The position numbers and the translations under genes were made by a program. A stretch of 24,236 nucleotides of DNA from UBA6109 sp964506465 (GTDB lineage: Bacteria > Desulfobacterota > Syntrophia > Syntrophales > UBA6109): positions 1-24,236 of the forward strand of contig CAZDLM010000048.1 in assembly GCA_964506465.1 (NCBI GenBank), given 5' to 3'. Below are positions 17,651-23,270 of this stretch, piece by piece. The number at the start of each line of letters is the position of its first letter. Position 1 is the first letter of the stretch. The notes below the pieces were generated by a model. It ran no database searches, had not been told where the DNA came from, and worked only from the letters and a program-made list of their open reading frames with translations.

Positions 17651-17698
17651 TGGGTCCCCGACGCAGCCTGCCCTCGCGGAAGCGGGGGCGGGGACGAC
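17651..17698 (+). repeat. REP-like palindromic repeat, long form (unit D1)
   Basis: TGGGTCCCCG at the left and CGGGGACGAC at the right pair as outer arms. The 19-nt core at 17662-17680 is identical to that of the unit at 14691-14737. It lies in the 324-bp spacer between thrS and tRNA-Val (17596-17919), which holds three repeat units and the tRNA terminator but no gene I can support. Confidence 0.75.
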
Positions 17699-17718
17699 AA
17701 ACACTCCCTTCTCTTCCA

Positions 17719-17742
17719 TCATTTCTGCAAAAGCAGAATCCA
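17719..17742 (+). repeat. Degenerate REP-like unit (unit D2)
   Basis: TCATTTCTGC AAAA GCAGAATCCA: a perfect TTCTGC/GCAGAA stem in the frame of the standard unit, with CCCGC replaced by CTGC. Both arms changed together, so pairing is kept. Confidence 0.6.
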
Positions 17743-17752
17743 CGCCCCTGCT

Positions 17753-17780
17753 GTCATTCCCGCGAAAGCGGGGAATCCAG
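17753..17780 (+). repeat. REP-like palindromic repeat, short form (unit D3)
   Basis: GTCATTCCCGCGAAAGCGGG then GAATCCAG: the cleanest short-form unit in the window, in the same orientation as D2. Confidence 0.8.
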
Positions 17781-17837
17781 GGTCGTGGACCAGCAAGTAC
17801 CGACTGCGACCGGCGCCGATTCCGCCGCCTGTCCATA

Positions 17838-17875
17838 TTAAAGAAAGGGCATCACCGCCTGGGGTCTGATGCCCT
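17838..17875 (-). terminator. Intrinsic terminator of tRNA-Val
   Basis: On the minus strand AGGGCATCA and TGATGCCCT form a perfect 9-bp stem with a 12-nt loop, followed by TTCTTTA. It lies 45-82 nt after the tRNA 3' end. Between tRNA and terminator a second GC-rich hairpin (17886-17907, 9 bp, loop GAGT) is present. Confidence 0.8.
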
Positions 17876-17919
17876 AGTCTCTTGACCCGCGGCGACTCCG
17901 CCGCAGGATCGACGTCAAA

Positions 17920-17994
17920 TGGTAGGCACGCAGGGATTTGAACCCTGGACATCCACCGCGTCAGGATGGCGCTCTCCCCCTGAGCTACGTGCCT
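17920..17994 (-). tRNA. tRNA-Val (anticodon GAC)
   Basis: 75 nt with encoded CCA. The acceptor stem is AGGCACG/CGTGCCT with discriminator A. The D-arm region is GTAGCTCAGGGGGAGAGC. The anticodon stem CCATC/GGTGG closes the loop CTGACGC, giving anticodon GAC (complement of 17960-17962). The T arm is CAGGG TTCAAAT CCCTG. All arms pair, with one T-G pair in the anticodon stem. It is followed by its own terminator. Confidence 0.97.
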
Positions 17995-18016
17995 TTAGTT
18001 CCCCAACGGGGGATTC

Positions 18017-18045
18017 CCATTAACAAGAAAATCCTGTGATGTCAA
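18017..18045 (-). promoter_or_regulatory. Candidate promoter of tRNA-Val
   Basis: A perfect TTGACA (complement 18040-18045), which overlaps the pgsA stop codon. A 17-nt spacer leads to TAATGG (complement 18017-18022); a 15-nt spacer would give GTTAAT. It lies about 25 nt before the mature tRNA 5' end, a fitting distance. Confidence 0.5.
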
Positions 18046-18614
18046 GCCGAATTCACCGATTTTGCGCCGTTTGTTCCATTCGCGGAATTGATGTAACGAG
18101 CCCCGCGGAAGATGTACAGGATGCCGGACAGAATGGTGAAGAACGCCGTCGCCCAGAAGAACCCCTTGAGCACGAAAACGTCGACGGCCATGAGCTTGCT
18201 CTTGTACAGAAGCGCGACCGTGATCGTCAGGATTTGAAGGAAGGTATTGACTTTGCTGACGAACATCGGTTTGACCTCGAACGGGATCTTCATCATGGTC
18301 AGGACGGCGATGCCCAGGAGGATGATGACGTCCCGGCTGATGACGAGAACAGACAGCCAGGACGGGATGACGCTCCGGATGGACAGCGTGACGAAGCAAC
18401 TGATCATGAGCGCCTTGTCGGCGATCGGGTCCAGATACGCCCCGAGGACCGTCTTCTGGTTCATGAGGCGGGCGACGAAGCCGTCGAGCGCGTCGGTCAG
18501 GCCGCAGACGAGGAAGATGACGAAGGCCTTGGTGAACGATCTTTGGATGAGCAGAATCACCAGGATGGGGACGAGCAAGATCCTCAGGATCGTAAGAAGA
18601 TTCGGAATATTCAT
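18042..18614 (-). CDS. pgsA: CDP-diacylglycerol-glycerol-3-phosphate 3-phosphatidyltransferase
   Basis: 190 aa integral membrane protein that makes phosphatidylglycerol phosphate from CDP-diacylglycerol and glycerol-3-phosphate. The full CDP-alcohol phosphotransferase motif is present: Asp41, Asp44-Gly45, Ala48-Arg49, Gly58, Asp62, Asp66 (DALDGFVAR ... GAYLDPIAD). About five or six hydrophobic segments are visible. The N-terminus MNIPNLLTILRILLVP is typical of PgsA rather than PssA. GGAAGG lies 7 nt before the ATG. It follows the lipoprotein gene by 43 bp and is probably in the same operon. The C-terminal tail (SANGTNGAKSVNSA) is polar and probably unstructured. Confidence 0.94.
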   Translation of the reverse strand: MNIPNLLTILRILLVPILVILLIQRSFTKAFVIFLVCGLTDALDGFVARLMNQKTVLGAYLDPIADKALMISCFVTLSIRSVIPSWLSVLVISRDVIILLGIAVLTMMKIPFEVKPMFVSKVNTFLQILTITVALLYKSKLMAVDVFVLKGFFWATAFFTILSGILYIFRGARYINSANGTNGAKSVNSA

Positions 18615-18657
18615 CAGAACCCTTCCCGGCCGCGGCGCTGGAACGGCGGCGCCGATT

Positions 18658-19326
18658 TCACTTGACGATGTCCGGACCGTCCGGAATGGTTTCCATGATC
18701 TTGTCTACGCCTTCGCGAATAGCGTCCTCGTAATCGAGGTACACGCTCGCTTCGAGGTCCTTGCGAAAGAAGGAAAAATGTCTCCGCTTGGCGCGGTAGT
18801 CCGTTCTCCAGAGGGTCGAACCCGTCTTCGCGCTGCGCAACTCGAACGCCGTGGACACGGTGATCGAGGCGTACCAGAGGAAATAGGAAACTTTGCACTC
18901 CAACAACGTGGGATACAGGATGGCATCCACGCCCAAGGCCTTCGCCACGACGGAAGGCGGAACCTGACCACCCGCGCCCTGGCCCTCCTTATAGTAGGCG
19001 GCCAGCTTGTCGTCGACGAGCTTCAGCGGGATCTTGGGGTACCCTTTGAAGTACAGATCCGTGAGAAGCTTCTCCCGGAGAATCTTCGCCGCCGGCTGTT
19101 CCGTCGTGCGGTTCTCCACGGGAAGGACGGCAATGAGGCGCGGCCGGTTCTTGGCGTAATCCTGGACGATCCAGTGGGGGATCTTCGAACCGCATGCCGC
19201 CGCAGAAAGCAGCAGCGCCGCGCACACGAAATAGAGGAAGAATCTTCGAATACCGGATGACGTTGCGATAGTCTGTTCCTTTCCGCCCGCCGCTCCGCCG
19301 AGCGCTGCAGGCTTCCCCGAACTCAT
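18658..19326 (-). CDS. DUF799/GNA1162-like lipoprotein
   Basis: 222 aa. The N-terminus has an unusually long hydrophilic lead (1-26), then RRFFLYFVCAALLLSAAAC with a lipobox-like Cys45, so it is probably an outer-membrane or periplasmic lipoprotein. The mature part (RLIAVLPVENRTTEQPAAKILREK, LGVDAILYPTLLECK, FELRSAKTGSTLWRTDYRA) matches the pattern of DUF799/GNA1162-type lipoproteins, related in fold to the LpoB/CsgG nucleotide-like fold; this assignment is from memory of the family. Function unknown. The ATG overlaps the upstream stop as ATGA (19323-19326), which fixes the start. No better start lies closer to the signal sequence. It is followed by pgsA after 43 bp. Confidence 0.75.
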   Translation of the reverse strand: MSSGKPAALGGAAGGKEQTIATSSGIRRFFLYFVCAALLLSAAACGSKIPHWIVQDYAKNRPRLIAVLPVENRTTEQPAAKILREKLLTDLYFKGYPKIPLKLVDDKLAAYYKEGQGAGGQVPPSVVAKALGVDAILYPTLLECKVSYFLWYASITVSTAFELRSAKTGSTLWRTDYRAKRRHFSFFRKDLEASVYLDYEDAIREGVDKIMETIPDGPDIVK

Positions 19327-19994
19327 TTGATGATCTGCAGATCCACGGAATCGGGAGTGACCCGCTTGATATGAAAGGACAGCTTCGACGTCCTCTCCAG
19401 CTCTTTCACCACGTCTTCCGCGCCGCCGCGGATATCGACATCCCATTGAACGGCGCCCCATTCCATGCGCCGGGTCACAACGCGCTCGATGCCGGCGCGG
19501 CCCGCCTGGAGCAGGTCGCGGAACCCTGCGTAGTCTCCGTAGCTGCTGAATCCTCTGACGACGACGGCCACCGTGCGCCGCTCCTCTCCCATGTCCCGGG
19601 AAAGCAGTCCCGCCCCCTCCAGCGCCGCGCGCAGAGCGGGCAGAAAAACGACGGCCCGGACGCGGACGAAAAGGATATTCTCGTCCTTCGTCTCGCCGTC
19701 AATCCGGTAGGTCTCCACGAAGGATTCGGCCCGGCGCGCGATCTCCGCCAGCCTTTCGGCTTTCTGCTGCGGAAGCGGCGAATCGAACCAGGTAGCGGCG
19801 GCCTCTTCCACGGCGTGGACAAGCGCCGCATGCAGGGCCTCGGCCTGTGCGCCGGCGATGTTGCTTCCCGTCACGACGGCGGCGCCTTCCGTTTCGGCCG
19901 CAAACGTGTCCGCCCCTTCGGATTCCATCGGGAGGATGACCAGGGGGAGGAAAAGGACCAAAAAGACCAACAGGAAAAGGCGAACCGTCGTCAT
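19323..19994 (-). CDS. Secreted protein of unknown function, FlgT-N-like
   Basis: 223 aa. A strong signal peptide (MTTVRLFLLVFLVLFLPLVILP, then ESEGADTFA) predicts export to the periplasm. Residues about 35-130 (VTGSNIAGAQAEALHAALVHAVEEAA ... VETYRI ... FVRVRAVVFLPALRAALEGAGLL) follow the pattern of FlgT N-terminal/SHS2-like domains that recur in envelope proteins. The second half (VAVVVRGFSSYGDYAGFRDL ... WDVDIRGGAEDVVKELERTS) looks like a small alpha-beta domain. No catalytic residues are evident and no flagellar gene is near. Start and stop overlap the neighbouring genes by ATGA on both sides, so it is translated with them and probably works with the lipoprotein. Function not assigned. Confidence 0.72.
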   Translation of the reverse strand: MTTVRLFLLVFLVLFLPLVILPMESEGADTFAAETEGAAVVTGSNIAGAQAEALHAALVHAVEEAAATWFDSPLPQQKAERLAEIARRAESFVETYRIDGETKDENILFVRVRAVVFLPALRAALEGAGLLSRDMGEERRTVAVVVRGFSSYGDYAGFRDLLQAGRAGIERVVTRRMEWGAVQWDVDIRGGAEDVVKELERTSKLSFHIKRVTPDSVDLQIIK

Positions 19995-20380
19995 TGCTTC
20001 TTGAGCTTCTCGATCTCCTCCCGGATGATGCGCTCGGCCACGACCGGGACGATCTCACGCGCAATCCGCTCGGCGATCTCGTCGATTCTCTTGGATACTT
20101 CTTCGTTGAAGCCGCCGACGGTGTAGGGCCTCTCGACGCGGCTCTCCACGACTTCCGTCAATTCGTATATCGGCTCGCCCGGCGCCGGCTGGGCGCCCTG
20201 TTCGTAGGCGCGGCCGTCGATGACGAGGATGCCCTGGCCGGTTTTCCCATTGGAGCGGACGGGCTCTTCGTACACCTCGGTGAGTTCGTGGATCGTGTCC
20301 TCCGGCCGCAGGATGCGGTCGTCGATGATGATGTCCCGATCGCGTTTTCTCTCGGAAGCGGCTGCGCCCTCTTCTGCCAT
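19991..20380 (-). CDS. Hypothetical protein with duplicated ELTEV motif
   Basis: 129 aa, family not recognised. I chose the ATG at 20378-20380 because GGGAGG lies 5 nt upstream. An earlier in-frame ATG at 20413 lacks a site. It has no signal peptide or membrane segment. Two copies of a short motif, DTIHELTEVYEEPV and EPIYELTEVVESRV, flank a small strand-rich stretch (GILVIDGRAYEQ). The C-terminus (about 92-129) is a long charged amphipathic helix (RIDEIAERIAREIVPVVAER, then IIREEIEKLKKQ) that could pair as a coiled coil or dock to a partner. It is first gene of a three-gene ATGA-linked set whose other two products are exported, so it may be the cytoplasmic partner (inference). Confidence 0.75.
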   Translation of the reverse strand: MAEEGAAASERKRDRDIIIDDRILRPEDTIHELTEVYEEPVRSNGKTGQGILVIDGRAYEQGAQPAPGEPIYELTEVVESRVERPYTVGGFNEEVSKRIDEIAERIAREIVPVVAERIIREEIEKLKKQ

Positions 20381-20457
20381 GAGCCTCCCATTTTCCAAGT
20401 GTTTTCCCCGCATTGTTCAGGGCTGCCCGAGGTTGTTACCACAGCTTACGGTCCGGT

Positions 20458-21312
20458 TCAAGGGAAAAGGACCAGGCGGTAGACGCGTTTTCGCGGCACG
20501 TCCAGCTCACGGGAGACAATGTCCGCAACGTCCCGCCGTGACAGCGATCCGTCCGCGAGCAGCGCTGCCGCGCGGGCGCGGATTTCTTCGTCTGCAGGCG
20601 CGGGCCGCGGCTCCCGGGCACCGGAAAGAATCAGCGTGATCTCGCCGCGCACCTCCCCTTCGCCCAGCCGGGCGGCGGCCTCCGATACCGTGCCCCGAAT
20701 CACCTCTTCGAACGTCTTCGTCAGTTCGCGCGCGACGACGATCGGCCGGTCGCCGAGGATCTCGCCGATGTCCGCGAGGGTTTCCGGCAGGCGGCGCGGC
20801 GATTCGTAAAAGACCATCGTCTTTTCCTCATTGCGAAGCGACTCCAGGAAGGACCTTCGCTTTCCCTTCGGCGAGGGCAGGAAGCCGTGGAAGGCATATT
20901 TCTCGGTCGGCAGCCCGGAGACCGAAAGCGCGGCGACGGCCGCCGAGGCGCCCGGAATCGGCGCCACGCGGATGCCTTCCGCGACGGCCCGGTTCACCAG
21001 GAGATACCCCGGATCCGAGATGCCCGGCGTTCCCGCGTCCGATACGTAGGCCACATCCATGCCGTCCAGGAGTTTCCGGACGATGCGGCCGCACTTCTCG
21101 TGCTCATTGAATCCATGCAGGCTCGTGACGGGCGTGCGGATGCCGTAGTGGTCGAGGAGCTTGCGCGTATGCCGGGTATCTTCCGCGGCGATCAGGCCGA
21201 CCTGCTTGAGGACGCGGATGCCGCGATGCGTCATGTCTTCGAGGTTGCCGATCGGCGTCGAGACGACGTACAAGACGCCGGCCTTGACGCCGGAATCCGA
21301 ATGTTCTTCCAT
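20458..21312 (-). CDS. rsmI: 16S rRNA (cytidine(1402)-2'-O)-methyltransferase
   Basis: 284 aa (E. coli 286). It methylates the 2'-O of C1402 in 16S rRNA with SAM. Family blocks in order: YVVSTPIGNLEDMTHR, AAEDTRHTRKLL, TSLHGFNEHEK, YVSDAGTPGISDPGY, PIPGASAAVAALSVSGL, FHGFLPSPKGKRR, MVFYESPRRLPETL and VARELTKTFEEVIRG, then a C-terminal helical domain ending in RKRVYRLVLFP. I chose the ATG at 21310-21312, preceded by AGGA. A GTG at 21333 adds seven residues, with its own AAGGA too close to it. It is divergent from the PHP phosphatase gene and 77 bp upstream of the three-gene envelope set. Confidence 0.95.
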   Translation of the reverse strand: MEEHSDSGVKAGVLYVVSTPIGNLEDMTHRGIRVLKQVGLIAAEDTRHTRKLLDHYGIRTPVTSLHGFNEHEKCGRIVRKLLDGMDVAYVSDAGTPGISDPGYLLVNRAVAEGIRVAPIPGASAAVAALSVSGLPTEKYAFHGFLPSPKGKRRSFLESLRNEEKTMVFYESPRRLPETLADIGEILGDRPIVVARELTKTFEEVIRGTVSEAAARLGEGEVRGEITLILSGAREPRPAPADEEIRARAAALLADGSLSRRDVADIVSRELDVPRKRVYRLVLFP

Positions 21313-21320
21313 ATTTCCTG

Positions 21321-21351
21321 TTGACAAAACCACGGTCCTTACGCTTATATT
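21321..21351 (+). promoter_or_regulatory. Candidate promoter of the CpsB-type gene
   Basis: A perfect TTGACA (21321-21326) with TATATT at 21346-21351 (5 of 6) at a 19-nt spacer, or TTATAT at 21345-21350 at 18 nt. It lies in the divergent spacer next to rsmI. The leader before the preferred GTG start is over 100 nt long and I see no structure in it. Confidence 0.6.
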
Positions 21352-21487
21352 TCATCCCTCCATAACAGGCCGGAAACGAAATTTCCAGTGAAGAGATTGC
21401 TTCGCCCGACCGAAAAATATCGCAGTGCCGCCCCTTCGATTTCGAGATGCTCATGGAATCGAGAGGGCGGAGCTTCATCCGAACATC

Positions 21488-22297
21488 GTGATCGACCTGC
21501 ACAGCCACATCCTTCCCGGACTCGATGACGGCGCCGCCGACTGGGAGCGCAGCCTCGCCATGGCGCAGCACGCCGCGGCGGACGGCATCTCCGAAATCGT
21601 CTGCACGCCCCACTGGGTGCCCGGCAAGTACGAAAACCAGAGAACGGAGATCCTGGCGCGCCTGGAGGAATTCCGGGCACGGATCGCCGAGGCGGGCATC
21701 CCCCTTATTCTCCACCCCGGCGCGGAACTGCACCTGGACGCCGACCTCGCCGCGCGCATCCGGAGCGGCGAACTGCTCACCCTCGCCGACGGCGGCCGCT
21801 ACATCCTGCTCGAATTGCCCGAGGAGGCGCTCCCGGACGGCATGGAGGACTTCTTCTGGAACCTGCAGCTCGAAGGGTTCCGCCCGATTCTCAGCCACGT
21901 CGAGCGCAACCCCGTCCTGCGAAGGGATTCCACCCGCCTCCTGCGCTGGGTGGAAAGCGGCGTCCTCACGCAGATCACCGCCGCCAGCCTCGCGGGGCGT
22001 TTTTCCAACGGGACGCGGGAATTCGCCGTGCAATTGCTGAAGCAGCGTCTGGCGCATATTCTTGCCACCGACGCCCACGGCATGAGCACACGCAAGCCCG
22101 AGCTCGCCTCCGCCAGGAAGGAAGTCGAAGATCTCGTCGGGGCGGAGGCCGCAACCCGGATGGTCCGCGAGACCCCGGAGCGGATCCTGCGGGGAGAGTC
22201 CGTCGAGCCCCCCGAACCCCTGCCCTTCGAAGCGCCGTCCAAAGGCGTCCCTTTCATGAAGCGGCTCCGCGCACTCTTCCCGGGGGTCAGGTCTTGA
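21488..22297 (+). CDS. CpsB/YwqE-type PHP-domain protein-tyrosine phosphatase
   Basis: 269 aa from GTG at 21488. A GTG at 21425 adds 21 residues, but homologues start at the motif IDLHSHILPGLDDG. This is the PHP metal-dependent fold, with HSHILPG, TPHWVPG, HPGAELHLD, ILSHVERNP and ATDAHG as metal-binding blocks. CpsB-type enzymes dephosphorylate the tyrosine kinase that controls capsule or exopolysaccharide polymerisation, in line with the nucleotide-sugar gene downstream. The Shine-Dalgarno is weak. The reading frame ends FPGVRS with its TGA (22295-22297) inside the left palindrome of the transposase unit, so the natural C-terminus may have been changed by the insertion. The core domain is complete. 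Confidence 0.88.
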   Translation: MIDLHSHILPGLDDGAADWERSLAMAQHAAADGISEIVCTPHWVPGKYENQRTEILARLEEFRARIAEAGIPLILHPGAELHLDADLAARIRSGELLTLADGGRYILLELPEEALPDGMEDFFWNLQLEGFRPILSHVERNPVLRRDSTRLLRWVESGVLTQITAASLAGRFSNGTREFAVQLLKQRLAHILATDAHGMSTRKPELASARKEVEDLVGAEAATRMVRETPERILRGESVEPPEPLPFEAPSKGVPFMKRLRALFPGVRS

Positions 22298-22334
22298 AAA
22301 TTAGCGAAACGCTAATTTTCAAGACCTGACCCCC
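22282..22334. repeat. Perfect 25-bp-arm palindrome, left end of the RAYT unit
   Basis: The left arm 22282-22306 begins GGGGGTCAGGTCTTGAAAAT and continues to TTAGCG. Loop AAA (22307-22309), then the exact reverse complement (22310-22334). The 52 bp at 22282-22333 recur unchanged at 23203-23254. No T-run follows either arm. It encodes the last residues and stop of the preceding gene. Confidence 0.97.
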
Positions 22335-22349
22335 CAATGAGGTGTGATT

Positions 22350-23225
22350 ATGGCAAGACCATTGCGCATCGAATATGCCGGTGCCGTCTACCACGTCACG
22401 TCCCGGGGAAACGGCCGTCAAAAGATCTTCGTCGACGACCGGGACAATGCCACGTTTCTGGAACTGCTGGGGAAGACGGTCGAACGCTTCCATTGGACCT
22501 GTCATGCCTTTTGCCTCATGGTGAACCACTACCATCTCATGATCGAGACACCCGAGGCGAATCTCTCGAAGGGGATGCATCACCTGAACGCGAACTTCTG
22601 CCAGGCGTTCAACAAGCGGCATGACTCCGTGGGACACCTCTTTCAGGGGCGATTCAAATCGATTGTCGTCGACCGCGAGAGCTACCTCCTGGAACTGGCG
22701 CGCTACGTGGTTCTCAACCCCGTCCGTGCGGGCATGGTCGACCGTCCCGAGGAGTGGCCCTGGAGCAGCTATTGCGCCACGGCGGGGCTGACCTCTTCGC
22801 CATCGGCCGATGCGGCATCCGAATGGCTCTCCACGATCTGGCTTCTCGGCCAGTTCGGCCCCGACAAGGCCGCCGCCCGCAAGCGCTATCGTGATTTTGT
22901 TTCAGCGGGGATCGGTCGAAACTCACCCTTTCTCGGGAAGGAAACATTTATCGACCAGATCAAGGATGCGATCCCTGAGAAAAAGACCGTCAGGGAAATC
23001 CCCAAATTGCAGCGTTACGCAAACCGACCGTCGCTGAAGGAACTTTTCAGAGAATCGCGCACGTTGCGAAAGCGGGATGAGGCCATCGTCGCCAGCTACG
23101 CCACCCACGGCTACGCACAAAAAGAGATTGCGGACTTTCTGAATATCCATTACACCACCGTTTGCCGCGCGCTCCGGCGTCATGACTCAAAGCGCAATCC
23201 AAGGGGGTCAGGTCTTGAAAATTAG
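22350..23225 (+). CDS. REP-associated tyrosine transposase (Y1_Tnp, IS200-like)
   Basis: 291 aa. The start is ATG at 22350, with GAGGTG five nt upstream. A GTG two codons earlier is possible. It opens MARPLRIEYAGAVYHVTSRG, the RAYT signature. The HUH motif is VNHYHLMIE (His60, His62). The catalytic Tyr is probably Tyr119 in ELARYVVLNPVRAGMV. GHLFQGRFKS and EWPWSSY follow as in the family. Beyond the Y1 domain (about 1-150) it carries about 140 more residues, ending in a helix-turn-helix (YAQKEIADFLNIHYTTVCRALRRH). That makes it longer than minimal RAYTs and it may add sequence-specific DNA binding. All catalytic residues are intact. Its last six residues and TAG (23223-23225) lie inside the right palindrome. 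Confidence 0.93.
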   Translation: MARPLRIEYAGAVYHVTSRGNGRQKIFVDDRDNATFLELLGKTVERFHWTCHAFCLMVNHYHLMIETPEANLSKGMHHLNANFCQAFNKRHDSVGHLFQGRFKSIVVDRESYLLELARYVVLNPVRAGMVDRPEEWPWSSYCATAGLTSSPSADAASEWLSTIWLLGQFGPDKAAARKRYRDFVSAGIGRNSPFLGKETFIDQIKDAIPEKKTVREIPKLQRYANRPSLKELFRESRTLRKRDEAIVASYATHGYAQKEIADFLNIHYTTVCRALRRHDSKRNPRGSGLEN

Positions 23226-23254
23226 CGAAACGCTAATTTTCAAGACCTGACCCC
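23203..23254. repeat. Palindrome, right end of the RAYT unit
   Basis: Two 24-bp perfect arms (23204-23227 and 23231-23254) with loop AAA. The 52 bp are identical to 22282-22333. The copy begins inside the transposase reading frame and ends 16 bp before the next gene's start codon, leaving that gene's GAGAGGT ribosome binding site intact. Confidence 0.97.
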
Positions 23255-23270
23255 ACAGAGAGGTAGATGC

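Larger units (their letters stand above)
22282..23254 (+). mobile_element. RAYT (IS200-like) unit bracketed by identical palindromes
   Basis: About 973 bp: palindrome, RAYT gene, palindrome. IS200/IS605-type tyrosine transposases act on single-stranded DNA hairpins at their ends, and RAYTs are tied to REP hairpins, so these palindromes are the likely substrates (inference). No target duplication is expected or seen. The unit separates a CpsB-type gene from a UDP-glucuronate decarboxylase gene of the same strand. Confidence 0.8.

Noticed and set aside
22282..22334. Palindrome as a rho-independent terminator
   Set aside because: The stem is strong but no T-run follows on either strand, and an identical copy ends the transposase unit, so a mobile-element end is the better reading.
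22337..22624. 95-aa open frame beginning just after the left palindrome
   Set aside because: Out of frame with the transposase, which has the Y1 domain and a proper ribosome site at 22339-22344.
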